A DNA stretch of 64,000 bases, from NCBI RefSeq assembly GCF_009296175.1, contig NZ_VOSK01000013.1:1-64000 (forward strand), written 5' to 3'. Source of the DNA: Microvirga tunisiensis. Lineage in GTDB: Bacteria; Pseudomonadota; Alphaproteobacteria; Rhizobiales; Beijerinckiaceae. Below the pieces are notes generated by a model. That model worked only from the letters and a program-made list of their open reading frames with translations, made no database searches and had not been told where the DNA came from. The position numbers and the translations under genes were made by a program. Of this stretch, positions 52,741-60,904 are shown piece by piece. The stretch's first letter is position 1. Each line of letters starts with the position of its first letter.

Positions 52741-53751
52741 TCAAGCCCGCCTTTCCCAGAACACCATCCCGTCGAACGCGAACACCTCTTCCCCATTCTG
52801 GTTCGTGCCCGTGTTGTGATGGAACACCAGGCCCCAGCCAGGGCGGGACGCGGAGGCGCGTTTGGCGGTCACGGACGAGCGGTAGGTGATCGTGTCGCCA
52901 GCATAGACGGGCTTGAGCCATTTCAGGTTGGAGAAGCCGGGGGAGGGGCCGAGCCGCGCGGGCCGCTCGCCGCGGCTGAGCGCATAGGCGCGGATGCGGT
53001 CGCGGTGGCCGATCATCTGCTTCATCCAGACGCTTGCCGTATGCCAGCCCGAGGCGCACAGGGCGCCGAACAGGCTGTTCTTGGCGGCCTCTGCATCCAC
53101 GTGGAAGCGCTGCGGGTCGAATTGCCGGGCAAAGCCGATGATGTCCTCGGGCGTGAAGGTGTAGGAACCCAGTTCCTCGGTCTCGCCGACGACGAGGTCC
53201 TCGAAATAGGGATTGGCCGAGATTCGTGGAATCTCCCGCTCCGGCGCGGAGCCGGGCAGGCCATCTGCTGCAGCCGCGAGGACGTTGCGGCCCTCGCCTT
53301 CGAACGGTTCGGCATCCCTGGTTGCGAACATCACCCAGTTGGTCTGGGTCAAAGCGGTTTCGTCGACCTGGTTCAGCATGTCGAAATGGAACCGCACCAG
53401 ACCGAGCGAGGGCCTGCTCTTGGAGATGCGGCTCTCCAGAACCGTCATGCGCGAGCGCAGGGTGTCGCCGGGCCTGACGGGCTTCACCCATTTCACTTCC
53501 TCGATGCCCGGCGATCCCATGGAGGAGGAATCCAGGATCAGCCCATCGGCGAGGAGGCGCATGTTGAGGCTGCAGCTGTGCCAGCCCGAGGCGATCAACG
53601 TGCCGATGAAGCTGTCCTTGGCGGCAATCTCGTCCACGTGGAAGGGCTGCGGATCGTATTCTCGCGCGAAGGCGAGGATGTCGTCCTTCGACACGGTGAG
53701 AGGGCCGAAAGTCTCGGTCAGGCCCGGAGGAAGATCTTCGAACGTACGCAT
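52741..53751 (-). CDS. tandem MaoC-like (hotdog) dehydratase
   Basis: This 336-aa protein is built of two MaoC/R-hydratase hotdog domains in tandem. Domain 1 has REYDPQPFHVDEIAAKDSFIG and ASGWHSCSLNMRLL; domain 2 has RQFDPQRFHVDAEAAKNSLFG and ASGWHTASVWMKQM. Each has the D-P-Q-x-F/H-x-D hydratase motif, so both sites could be active. Members hydrate enoyl-CoA or act on mesaconyl-/methylmalyl-type thioesters; the acyl group is unknown. The ATG at 53751 is used; a TTG two codons earlier is open. Confidence 0.85.
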   Translation of the reverse strand: MRTFEDLPPGLTETFGPLTVSKDDILAFAREYDPQPFHVDEIAAKDSFIGTLIASGWHSCSLNMRLLADGLILDSSSMGSPGIEEVKWVKPVRPGDTLRSRMTVLESRISKSRPSLGLVRFHFDMLNQVDETALTQTNWVMFATRDAEPFEGEGRNVLAAAADGLPGSAPEREIPRISANPYFEDLVVGETEELGSYTFTPEDIIGFARQFDPQRFHVDAEAAKNSLFGALCASGWHTASVWMKQMIGHRDRIRAYALSRGERPARLGPSPGFSNLKWLKPVYAGDTITYRSSVTAKRASASRPGWGLVFHHNTGTNQNGEEVFAFDGMVFWERRA

Positions 53752-53776
53752 GAGCAATCCCCTGTTGAGCTCGCCC

Positions 53777-53822
53777 TAGAGCATCGGGCCTAAAAGTGGA
53801 ATCCACTTTTTGGATGAGTTCG
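53777..53822. repeat. CCCAAAAGTGG-type repeat, copy A
   Basis: TAGAGCATCGGGCC is followed by AAAAGTGGA, A, TCCACTTTT (53792-53810). It is a 9-1-9 palindrome related to the repeats at 54651 and 63791. Confidence 0.6.
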
Positions 53823-53914
53823 GTGCTCCCGTTCTCTCCGGGTGCATCTTGGTCCTACGTTCGGGCCCTCGTGCAGCCGATGCCGAAAGCAGGCTTTTGG
53901 ATCGTCGACAGGTC

Positions 53915-54583
53915 TCAGGGCGAAAACTGCCCGGCCGCGTTATGCGCGAGCCGGATCGGTTCGGGCAGGCGGTATTTGGGGGAGCAGCGCAGGACGAGTT
54001 CGGCTGCCGTCGGAATATCGGCCAGGTGTCCCGGGGAGATGAACATCGGATTCTTGGCGGTGCGGGTGCGCAACGCGACGCCGATGACCTCCTTGCGGTC
54101 GACCAGGGGAGCGGCTGAGCCCTTCTCCTCGCCCAGATCCTTGTAGCGTCCGCACAGGAGCGTCTTGCCGCAGCCAACAGTGGGGCGCTGAAGCCACAGG
54201 CCCATATGGCTCGCGATGCCGATGCGGCGGGGATGGGCGATGCCCATGCCATCGAAGAGGAAGACGTCCGGCTCGGCTTTCAGTTTCTCGAACGCCTCTT
54301 CGAGAACCGGGCCCTCACGAAAGCTCAGGAGACCCGGAACATAGGGAAAAGGGGTCGGGCGTTGCGCCAGCACGGTCTCCACCGGCAGGAAGCCCGGATA
54401 GGTGACCACGACGATAGCCGCCTGCGACTGCTCGTTCTTCACGCTCACGTCGACGCCAGCCACAAGATGCACCGCATCGAGATCGATGGGGCGGTCGGAC
54501 ACGACCTCTCTTCTCAGCTGCTGCTGAAGGGCAATGGCCTCGGAGGGGGAGAGGTCCCAGGAATGTTGATGGTGAAGCTGCAT
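53915..54583 (-). CDS. nfi: endonuclease V
   Basis: This 222-aa DNA-repair nuclease has the first catalytic Asp in VAGVDVSVKN, the Tyr/Pro/Glu motif FPYVPGLLSFREGP, Asp in FLFDGMGIAHPRRIGIASHM, and HMGLWLQRPTVGCGKTLLCG with VGVALRTRTAKNPMFISPGH. It cleaves one base 3' of deoxyinosine. The ATG at 54583 gives the normal length; a start 10 codons earlier is possible. It is flanked on both sides by copies of the palindromic repeat. Confidence 0.92.
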   Translation of the reverse strand: MQLHHQHSWDLSPSEAIALQQQLRREVVSDRPIDLDAVHLVAGVDVSVKNEQSQAAIVVVTYPGFLPVETVLAQRPTPFPYVPGLLSFREGPVLEEAFEKLKAEPDVFLFDGMGIAHPRRIGIASHMGLWLQRPTVGCGKTLLCGRYKDLGEEKGSAAPLVDRKEVIGVALRTRTAKNPMFISPGHLADIPTAAELVLRCSPKYRLPEPIRLAHNAAGQFSP

Positions 54584-54650
54584 GGTGAAGCATTGACGAC
54601 GACAAGGCTTCAACGCTCAAGGTTCCGGAACGATCCGTTTTGATCTGGAT

Positions 54651-54765
54651 CATGGCGCATCGTGCGGAAAAATGGCCATGGTATTCAGCGCCGGGCGACG
54701 CGCCACTCAAGGATTGAGCGTCGGATGGATCCCAAAAGTGGTGCAAACTTTGGGGCCGATGCCCC
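54651..54765. repeat. GCATCGTGCGG / CCCAAAAGTGG repeat, copy B
   Basis: GCGCATCGTGCGGAAAAATGG (54655-54675), GGATTGAGCGTCGGATGGATC, then CCCAAAAGTGG...ACTTTGGGGCCGATGC. It is the same order of blocks as at 63791-63897, with some changes. Confidence 0.65.
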
Positions 54766-54776
54766 GGCCAGAGAGA

Positions 54777-54802
54777 CAATCTGCCCTTCAATGGGCAGAT
54801 TG
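54777..54802. promoter_or_regulatory. 10-bp inverted repeat upstream of truncated globin
   Basis: CAATCTGCCC, TTCAAT, GGGCAGATTG: perfect, 54 bases before the globin start. It is either an operator or a terminator-like leftover of the repeat. Confidence 0.4.
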
Positions 54803-54855
54803 ACCCGGACAGGGGCGTGCGGTCATGTCCGGACGGATTGAGCAGGAGAAAGGCA

Positions 54856-55281
54856 TTGGCCGATTCAGCCGCCACAGGCCGCAGCATCCCGATCGTCAGC
54901 CCGGCCGAAGGCGTTTCGGACGATCTGATCCGGCAGCTCGTGGAGACCTTCTATGACCGCGTGATCCGCGATCCGGAGCTCGGCCCCATCTTCCATAAGG
55001 CTCTTTCCGGCCGCTGGAGCCAGCATCTGGCGCTGATGGTGGATTTCTGGTCCTCGATCGCGCTGAGAACCGGCCGCTACCAGGGCAAGCCGCAGGCCGC
55101 CCATTTTGGCCTTCCGCTCACGCCGGAGCTGTTCGCCCGCTGGCTATCGCTGTTCGAGAAGACGGCTCAGGACATCTGCAAGCGGGATGTGGCGGATTTC
55201 TTCGTGGACCGAGCGCGGCGCATCGCGGAGAGCCTGCAGATCGGCCTCGGGATCGGACCGAAGGCGCTGCGGCTTCCCTAG
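54856..55281 (+). CDS. group III truncated hemoglobin
   Basis: This 141-aa 2-on-2 globin has LVETFYDRVIRDPELGPIFH (helix B region), RWSQHLALMVDFWSSIALR and the proximal His in GKPQAAHFGLPLTPELFARW. The A-H-x-x-L-P pattern marks group III (P) proteins. They bind oxygen, NO or related ligands, with likely roles in redox or nitrosative stress. The TTG at 54856 is chosen because AGGAGAAAGG stands just before it; a GTG 13 codons earlier lacks that support. Confidence 0.87.
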   Translation: MADSAATGRSIPIVSPAEGVSDDLIRQLVETFYDRVIRDPELGPIFHKALSGRWSQHLALMVDFWSSIALRTGRYQGKPQAAHFGLPLTPELFARWLSLFEKTAQDICKRDVADFFVDRARRIAESLQIGLGIGPKALRLP

Positions 55282-55437
55282 AGCGGATTCCGCTTGGCCA
55301 CTTCGCCGGCAAAGCTCCGAAGCACCGCTCCGTTCGGATTCTGAGCGGGCGATCCACCGCCACAAATGGTACGAAGACCCACAATCTTCATAATTGTCTG
55401 GAAACCTGTGCGGCACATCGGCTCCTGGGAGCCTTCC

Positions 55438-56212
55438 ATGATGGATCGCCGCACTTTCCTTGGATCGCTCGTGGCCATTGCCGCAGCGACACCGCTTCGT
55501 TCGGGCCCGGCACGAGCTGCGGATCCTCTCCCGGCCGCAAGTAGCGTCGTGCTTGTGCACGGGCTGTTCGCCGATGGGTCGTGCTGGTCCGAAGTCATTC
55601 CGCGCCTGCAGGCAGCCGGGCTCGACGTCAGTTCCGTTCAAAACCCACTGACGAGTCTCGACGAGGCCGTTGCGGCGACCCGGCGCGTGCTGGCCCGGTC
55701 AGGAAGGGCCCACCGTACTGGCCGGGCACTCCTTCGCCGGCATGATCGTCACGGAAGCGGGTGTCGACCCGAGGGTCTCTTCGCTCGTCTACGTGGCGGC
55801 ACGGGCGCCCGATGCCGGCGAGGACTACGCGGCCCTCGCCATGCAGTATCCGGCGCCTCCGGCGACGGCAGGAATCGTGTACGACGGCGATGAGGGGATG
55901 CTCAGCGAGGCCGCGTTCCTGCGCGACTTCGCGGGCGATCTGCCGGAGGAACGGGCGAAGGTGCTCTATGCCGTGCAGGAGCCGTTCCACAAGGCGTTGC
56001 TGGCCGGCAGGACGGGGCAGGCGGCCTGGCGGTCGAAGCCGAGCTTTTATGCTGTCTCGACGGATGACCGAACGATCAATCCCGACCTGCAACGCTTCAT
56101 GGCCAAGCGGATGGGGGCGGAAACGATCGAGGTGAAGGCGAGCCATCTCTCGCTCATCTCGCAGCCCGACATCATCGCTTCGCTCATCCTGAAAGCGGCA
56201 GGCCATCGATAG
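55438..56212 (+). pseudogene. secreted alpha/beta hydrolase interrupted by a single-base insertion
   Basis: The two overlapping frames give one alpha/beta hydrolase of about 257 aa. The first part has a twin-arginine-type signal (MMDRRTFLGSLVAIAA), the oxyanion motif VVLVHGLFADGSCW and DEAVAATRRVLAR. The second continues QEGPTVLAGHSFAGMIVTEAG (nucleophile Ser in GHSFAG) and ends with His in IEVKASHLSLISQPD. Removing one T at 55699 (CGGTCAGG to CGGCAGG) joins them perfectly. It is either a recent pseudogene or a sequencing error. The residual signal of the first frame runs on as Arg-rich nonsense. Confidence 0.82.
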
Positions 56213-56293
56213 CACCTGCAGCCTCTTCGAGCCTGAGGAGTGCGCAAACGACCTCACGATCGCTGCTGCGGCCCTTCGGGTCCGCACGAGGCG

Positions 56294-56446
56294 CTAGCGC
56301 TCCCACCACTCGAGCTTGTCGTTGCCGCTCCTGGGCAGCAGGGACGAAATGCCGATCATGAGAAAGCCGCAGGCCACGAGCACGCCGATGAGGAATTCGG
56401 CATTGCCGAGCCCGGGAGAGACGAAGTTGTCAAAAAAAGCCTGCAT
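56294..56446 (-). CDS. 50-aa single-pass membrane protein
   Basis: The product starts MQAFFDNFVSPGLGNAEFLI and has one hydrophobic helix (GVLVACGFLMIGISSLL, about 21-37). It then ends in a charged tail SGNDKLEWWER. AAGGA stands before the ATG. The composition (helix, then basic/aromatic tail) is that of a genuine small inner-membrane protein. I know no family. Its start codon and first Phe codons lie in the 3' arm and T-run of a strong hairpin (56436-56471), so expression may be controlled by RNA structure. Confidence 0.65.
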   Translation of the reverse strand: MQAFFDNFVSPGLGNAEFLIGVLVACGFLMIGISSLLPRSGNDKLEWWER

Positions 56447-56471
56447 GAATCACATCCTTCATGCAGGCTTT
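56432..56471 (-). promoter_or_regulatory. terminator-like hairpin covering the start codon
   Basis: On the minus strand AAAGCCTGCATGAA, loop GGATGTGA, TTCATGCAGGCTTT, continuing as TTTT: a perfect 14-bp stem. The start ATG is in the 3' arm, the purine-rich ribosome site borders the loop, and the T-run encodes Phe-Phe. It could act as terminator, attenuator or translation lock. Confidence 0.7.
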
Positions 56472-56554
56472 GTCGCAGAACGGCCCTGAACGGACGAAAA
56501 AGCCCCTGTTCAGGATTCCGACAGATTGCTGAAGAGCCTCTTTTCCAGCCTCCA

Positions 56555-56645
56555 TGTCATCACCGGCCTTGTGCCGGTGACCTCATTAAGAAGTCCGCGG
56601 CGTTTCTCGGACTGGGATGGCCGGCACAAGACCGGCCATGACCAG
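56555..56645. repeat. REP-like palindromic repeat, copy 4 (inverted order)
   Basis: TGTCATCACCGGCCTTGTGC at the left and GATGGCCGGCACAAGACCGGCC at the right. It is the two-unit repeat of copies 1 and 3 read from the other strand. Confidence 0.75.
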
Positions 56646-56695
56646 GAGTGGATGCGGGAGAAAGCCGTCCTCAAGGATCAGAGGATTCGTTTCTC

Positions 56696-57793
56696 TTAAG
56701 TATTGAAGCGGAAGTGCATCACGTCGCCGTCCTGCACCGTGTATTCCTTGCCTTCCAGCCGCAGCTTGCCCGCATCGCGTGCGCCGGCCTCGCCCTTGAG
56801 CGAGGTGTAGTCCGCATAGGCGATGGTCTCGGCGCGGATGAAGCCCTTCTCGAAATCCGTGTGGATCACGCCGGCGGCCCCGGGCGCCTTGGTGCCCCTG
56901 GTGATCGTCCACGCGCGGGCTTCCTTCGGGCCGACGGTGAAATAGGTGATCAGGCCAAGCAGTTCGTAGCCGGCGCGGATCACCCGGTTGAGGCCGGGTT
57001 CCTCGAGGCCCACGGCGTCGAGATAGTCCTTCTGCTCCTCGGGTGGCAGAACCGCGATTTCGCTCTCGATCTTGGCCGAGACGACGACGGCCTTGGCGTC
57101 TTCTTCCTTGGCGCGCTCGAAAACGCGTGCAGAGAATTCGTTGCCCTTGTCGGCGGAAGCTTCCTCCACGTTGCAGACGTAAAGCACGGGCTTGGAGGAG
57201 AGGAGGCCGAGCATCTGGAACAGGCGCTCTTCCTCGGCCTTGCGCTCCACCAGACGGGCCGGCTTGCCCTCGCGCAGCAGGGGCAGGGTGCGGTTGACGA
57301 GATCGAGGGTTTCCTTCGCTTCCTTGTCGTTGCCCTTGGCCTTCTTCTCGAGCGCGGTGACGCGCTTCTCCAGGCTGTCGAGGTCGGCCAGCATCAGCTC
57401 GGTCTCGATGGTTTCGATGTCGGCGATGGGATCGATCTTGCCTTCGACGTGCGTGATGTCCGTGTCCTCGAAGCAGCGCACCACATGGGCGATGGCATCG
57501 ACTTCGCGGATATTGGCGAGGAACTGGTTGCCGAGACCTTCGCCCCGGGACGCGCCGCGCACGAGGCCCGCGATGTCCACGAAGGTGAGGCGCGTCGGGA
57601 TGATCTGCGCCGAACTGGCGATCCCTGCGAGCTGATCGAGCCGCTCATCCGGCACGGCCACGTCGCCCACATTGGGCTCGATGGTGCAGAACGGATAGTT
57701 GGCGGCCTGCGCGGCCGCCGTCTGAGTCAAAGCATTGAAGAGAGTCGACTTGCCCACATTCGGCAGGCCGACGATGCCCATCTTGAAGCCCAT
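56696..57793 (-). CDS. ychF: redox-regulated ATPase/GTPase YchF (Obg family)
   Basis: This 365-aa P-loop protein of the YchF/OLA1 type has G1 [19 protein letters not shown]3 [20 protein letters not shown] and the altered G4 YVCNVEE that favours ATP. A coiled coil lies around 130-165 and the C-terminal TGS domain has [18 protein letters not shown]. It binds ribosomes and takes part in stress-related translation control. The pth gene lies 4 bases upstream, giving a cotranscribed translation unit. Confidence 0.95.
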   Translation of the reverse strand: MGFKMGIVGLPNVGKSTLFNALTQTAAAQAANYPFCTIEPNVGDVAVPDERLDQLAGIASSAQIIPTRLTFVDIAGLVRGASRGEGLGNQFLANIREVDAIAHVVRCFEDTDITHVEGKIDPIADIETIETELMLADLDSLEKRVTALEKKAKGNDKEAKETLDLVNRTLPLLREGKPARLVERKAEEERLFQMLGLLSSKPVLYVCNVEEASADKGNEFSARVFERAKEEDAKAVVVSAKIESEIAVLPPEEQKDYLDAVGLEEPGLNRVIRAGYELLGLITYFTVGPKEARAWTITRGTKAPGAAGVIHTDFEKGFIRAETIAYADYTSLKGEAGARDAGKLRLEGKEYTVQDGDVMHFRFNT

Positions 57794-57797
57794 GGCC

Positions 57798-58421
57798 TCA
57801 CTCCTTGATTGCGCTGGCCTTTTCTCCGGGCCGCTTCACGTCCGTCCAGCCTCTCGCCTCCATGGCGAGGTGGACCTTGTTCTGAAAGCTCCCGTCCTCA
57901 GCCTTGGCGAGAAGGGCAGCGTTGTCTGCGATGATCCGGCACAGGTCGTCGACCCAGGCCCCTTCGCTTTTTCCGAAATCACCCAGCACATGGTTCTGCA
58001 CCAGAGCCTTGTGGCCGGGATGGCCGATGCCGAGGCGTACGCGGCGATACTCGTTGCCGCAATGGGCCGAGATGGAGCGAAGCCCGTTATGGCCGGCATT
58101 GCCGCCGCCGATCTTCACGCGCAGCTTGGCGGGCGAAAGATCGAGCTCGTCGTAGAAGACCGTCACGTCATGCAGCGGAATCTTGAAGAAGTTCTGCGCT
58201 TCTCCCACCGCCTGGCCGGACAGGTTCATATAGGTCTGCGGCTTGATCAGCAGGACCTTCTCGCCCCCGATCAGCGCGTCCGCCGTTTCCGCATGGAAGC
58301 GTTTGCGCCAGGGGCCTGCGTTGTGCACGCGCGCAATCTCGTCCACGGCCATGAAACCGATATTGTGGCGGTTCCTGGCGTAGCGCGATCCGGGATTGCC
58401 GAGGCCGACGAAGAGGCGCAT
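57798..58421 (-). CDS. pth: peptidyl-tRNA hydrolase
   Basis: This 207-aa enzyme has [20 protein letters not shown] with the catalytic His, [36 protein letters not shown] and [12 protein letters not shown]. It frees tRNA from peptidyl-tRNA dropped by stalled ribosomes. It is 4 bases from ychF and 87 bases downstream of rplY, with a terminator-like hairpin in the latter gap. Confidence 0.95.
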   Translation of the reverse strand: MRLFVGLGNPGSRYARNRHNIGFMAVDEIARVHNAGPWRKRFHAETADALIGGEKVLLIKPQTYMNLSGQAVGEAQNFFKIPLHDVTVFYDELDLSPAKLRVKIGGGNAGHNGLRSISAHCGNEYRRVRLGIGHPGHKALVQNHVLGDFGKSEGAWVDDLCRIIADNAALLAKAEDGSFQNKVHLAMEARGWTDVKRPGEKASAIKE

Positions 58422-58439
58422 CGCGTGTCCTGCTCATAA

Positions 58440-58468
58440 GAAACGCTCCGGCCTTGCGGTCGGAGCGT
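58440..58468 (-). terminator. hairpin between rplY and pth
   Basis: Minus strand: ACGCTCCGACC, loop GCAA, GGCCGGAGCGT (one G-U pair), then TTCTTA. It is a likely partial terminator, letting ribosomal protein L25 be made in excess of Pth and YchF. Confidence 0.65.
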
Positions 58469-58507
58469 CGAAGCCGATCGATGGGATTGAACGCCCGTCA
58501 AAGCCGA

Positions 58508-59125
58508 TTAGGCAGCAGCGGTGCCTTCGGCAGCAGCCGGAGCCGCATCCGATTCCGTGAGGCCGGTCGGGGCCACGACGGTCACGAGGGTCATGTTCTC
58601 GGTCGAGGTCGCCTTGGCGCCGTTCGGCAGGGCGATGTCGTTGAGGTGAACCGAGGAGCCGATTTCGAGGTCGGCAATCGAAACCTCGATGAAGTCCGGG
58701 ATCGTGTCGGACGGAACGAGCAGTTCCACCGAGTGCTCGACGATCTGGAGCGCGCCACCGCGCTTCACGCCGGGGCTCTTCTCCTGGCCGACCACGTGAA
58801 CCGGCACCACGACCTTGATCTCCTGACCCTGCGCAAGGCGCAGGAAGTCGACATGGACGGGGAAATCCCGCACCGGGTCGAGCTGGTAGTCGCGCGGAAT
58901 GGCGCGAACCGTGTTGCCGTCCACATCGATCTCGAAGATCGTGGTCAGGAAGTGACCGGCGAAGATCAGCTGCTTGGTCTGGTTGAAGTCGAGGGCGATC
59001 GCCTGGGCCGGCTGGCCGGCTCCGTAGATGACGGCGGGAACTTGGCCTTGGCGACGAACGGCCCGGGCGGCCCCCTTGCCGGCCCGGTCGCGCGCCACGG
59101 CCTTGATTTGCTTTGCTTCGCTCAT
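58508..59125 (-). CDS. rplY: 50S ribosomal protein L25 / general stress protein Ctc
   Basis: This 205-aa protein has the L25 domain (about 1-95: VPAVIYGAGQPAQAIALDF, FLTTIFEIDVDGN, PVHVDFLR) and the C-terminal TL5/Ctc domain (about 100-185: VPVHVVGQEKSPGVKRGGAL, SVHLNDIALPNG). An Ala-rich tail closes it. It binds 5S rRNA. The ATG at 59125 follows AAAGGA; the open frame upstream is not coding. A sigma-70-type promoter lies about 120-150 bases upstream. Confidence 0.95.
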   Translation of the reverse strand: MSEAKQIKAVARDRAGKGAARAVRRQGQVPAVIYGAGQPAQAIALDFNQTKQLIFAGHFLTTIFEIDVDGNTVRAIPRDYQLDPVRDFPVHVDFLRLAQGQEIKVVVPVHVVGQEKSPGVKRGGALQIVEHSVELLVPSDTIPDFIEVSIADLEIGSSVHLNDIALPNGAKATSTENMTLVTVVAPTGLTESDAAPAAAEGTAAA

Positions 59126-59245
59126 GGTCGTGGTCCTTTGAAATGGGTTTAAAAACCGATGGCCGCCCAGGTTTCTTGAAAAACCTACCGGCGGCCATGA
59201 GGTCCGCGCCCGTGCCTCCAAGGGTGTCGAGCGGGCGCGACGCGG

Positions 59246-59274
59246 CTTATAGAGAACAACCACCGAAAATGCAA
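59246..59274 (-). promoter_or_regulatory. probable housekeeping promoter of rplY
   Basis: Minus strand: TTGCAT, 17 nt, TATAAG, near the consensus TTGACA-N17-TATAAT. It gives a leader of about 110 bases. Confidence 0.5.
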
Positions 59275-59312
59275 CAAGTTGGCTGCCGTTCGGGTGGCCT
59301 GCCCGACAACGC

Positions 59313-59852
59313 TCAGCCAAAGGGCCGCGTGGCCGTGACCGTCGATGCGAGCTTCCTGAGGAGGTCGGCCAACCGGACTTGCTCGTCCTCGGTCAGCCCG
59401 TCGAGCATGGCCGCCTCGATCGCCATGTCCTCCCGAAAGGCCTCCCGCGCGCGCGCGATCCCTTCCTCCGTGAGCTCCACCGGCAGGCTGCGCCCGTCAC
59501 CCTCGGCGCTGGCTCGTCGGATCAAGCCGGCCTTGGTGAGACGGTTCAGGCGGTCCGTGAGGCCGCCGGACGAGATCATCAGGGACCGGAATAGCTCCGT
59601 CGGGCGGAGCCGGTAGGGCGGTCCGGATCGAAGCAGCGAGAACAGGACATCAGCCTCGCCGCTGTCCAGTCCATGGGTCTTGAAGATGGCTTCGGTGGGC
59701 GGGCGCGCCGTCAGCGTGATCCAGCGGGCGCGGCCCAGGATCGCCATGCCGCGCGTATCGACCTCCGGGAGCTCTGCCGCCCATTGGGCGCGTCGTTCGT
59801 CGATCCCGTCCTGAGAACAGGCAGGGGAAGCAGGTTCAATTTGTCTTGACAT
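59313..59852 (-). CDS. MarR-family transcriptional regulator
   Basis: This 179-aa winged-helix protein has GLDSGEADVLFSLLRSGPPYRLRPTELF leading to the recognition helix LMISSGGLTDRLNRLTKAGLIRR and the wing SAEGDGRSLPVELTEEG. MarR proteins repress divergent or own genes until a phenolic or other ligand binds. It is divergently transcribed from an EamA-type transporter, and two palindromic operator-like sites fill the intergenic region. Confidence 0.9.
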   Translation of the reverse strand: MSRQIEPASPACSQDGIDERRAQWAAELPEVDTRGMAILGRARWITLTARPPTEAIFKTHGLDSGEADVLFSLLRSGPPYRLRPTELFRSLMISSGGLTDRLNRLTKAGLIRRASAEGDGRSLPVELTEEGIARAREAFREDMAIEAAMLDGLTEDEQVRLADLLRKLASTVTATRPFG

Positions 59853-59888
59853 CGAGATAATTACCCACTTATCTTTGCATCAAGATAA
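59841..59888. promoter_or_regulatory. two MarR operator-like palindromes
   Basis: Site 1 TTGTCTTGA, CA, TCGAGATAA (59841-59860, imperfect). Site 2 TTATCTT, TGCATC, AAGATAA (59869-59888, perfect arms). The start codon of marR lies inside site 1, so autorepression is likely. Confidence 0.65.
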
Positions 59889-59957
59889 ATTCCTGTCGTG
59901 CCGCTTGCAACATATCGTAGGCCAAGTCGCACGAGAGCCCTACCCGGGGGTGCCTCC

Positions 59958-60860
59958 ATGATCGCAGCGCGTCTCTCTGGTGCGTCGGAATCGGCCATCA
60001 GCCTTCTCGGCCTGTGCGGGTTCCTCTTTGCCAGCCGGATCATGATGAACAAGGTGGCGCTGGAGACCGGCATTCAGCCCTTTCAGCTTGGCGTCTTCGC
60101 CAATTTGGGCGCCGGATTGTTCCTGCTGCCTTGGCTCGCCGCCTTCCGGCAGAGGATCCCGACCGCGCCGGAGCATCTGGTGCTGTATGTCGTTCTAGGT
60201 CTCGTCAGCTTCGCGGTGCCGAGCGTGCTGTCCTACTTCGTCATCGAGAGGGTGGGGCCTGCCTACACGTCCATCGTCTATTGCCTGTCGCCGCTGCTCA
60301 CCATGACCTTCGCGGCGGGCCTCGGCATCGAGCGGATGTTCCTGCGCCGCTTCATCGGGATCGTGATCGGCTTCACGGGCATGATCGCCTTGGTTCAGCA
60401 GCAGGTCCTGCAGATCGATATCGGGCAGCCGGTCTGGGTGGCCGTCGGCCTGGCGATCCCGGTCTGCGCGGCGGTGGGCAACATCATTCGGTCGGCTTGG
60501 TGGCCGAAGGGCACGTCGGCGCTCGCTTTCTCCTGCGGGGCATCGCTCAGCTCCAGCGTAATGGTGGCCCTGATGGCGCCCGTCTTCGAAACGCCCCTGA
60601 TCTGGAGATTCGCCGATCCCGCGATCCTCTCATGGCTGATGGGCTTGGGAGCGATGTCAGCCCTGTCGCAGGTGATGAACTTCCGTCTGCAGCAGATCGC
60701 CGGACCGGTGGTCTTCAGCCAGATCGGCTATTGGGGAACGGGCTTCGGTGTGCTGCTCGCCGCCATCCTGTTCGGAGACGTGCTGACGGCTTTGTCCTTC
60801 GCAGGGCTCGCATGCATCATGGCCGGTGGCATCCTGGCCAACCGCCGCGCGGAGATCTGA
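59958..60860 (+). CDS. EamA/DMT-family transporter
   Basis: This approximately 300-aa protein has ten hydrophobic helices in two EamA repeats, for example FLFASRIMMNKVALETGIQP at the start, VGPAYTSIVYCLSPLLTMTF ending repeat 1, and GPVVFSQIGYWGTGFGVLLAAILFGD in repeat 2. DMT transporters move amino acids, amines or drugs. The ATG at 59958 is preferred over an earlier in-frame start (59898) close to the operators. Control by the divergent MarR is likely. Confidence 0.87.
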   Translation: MIAARLSGASESAISLLGLCGFLFASRIMMNKVALETGIQPFQLGVFANLGAGLFLLPWLAAFRQRIPTAPEHLVLYVVLGLVSFAVPSVLSYFVIERVGPAYTSIVYCLSPLLTMTFAAGLGIERMFLRRFIGIVIGFTGMIALVQQQVLQIDIGQPVWVAVGLAIPVCAAVGNIIRSAWWPKGTSALAFSCGASLSSSVMVALMAPVFETPLIWRFADPAILSWLMGLGAMSALSQVMNFRLQQIAGPVVFSQIGYWGTGFGVLLAAILFGDVLTALSFAGLACIMAGGILANRRAEI

Positions 60861-60904
60861 GGGAGTAGGCGGCCGTGACTATCGAGGCCTGGCCGCATCG
60901 GCAA

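Noticed and set aside
52681-53793. 370-codon plus-strand frame
   Set aside because: It is antisense to the tandem MaoC gene, whose two domains are unmistakable.
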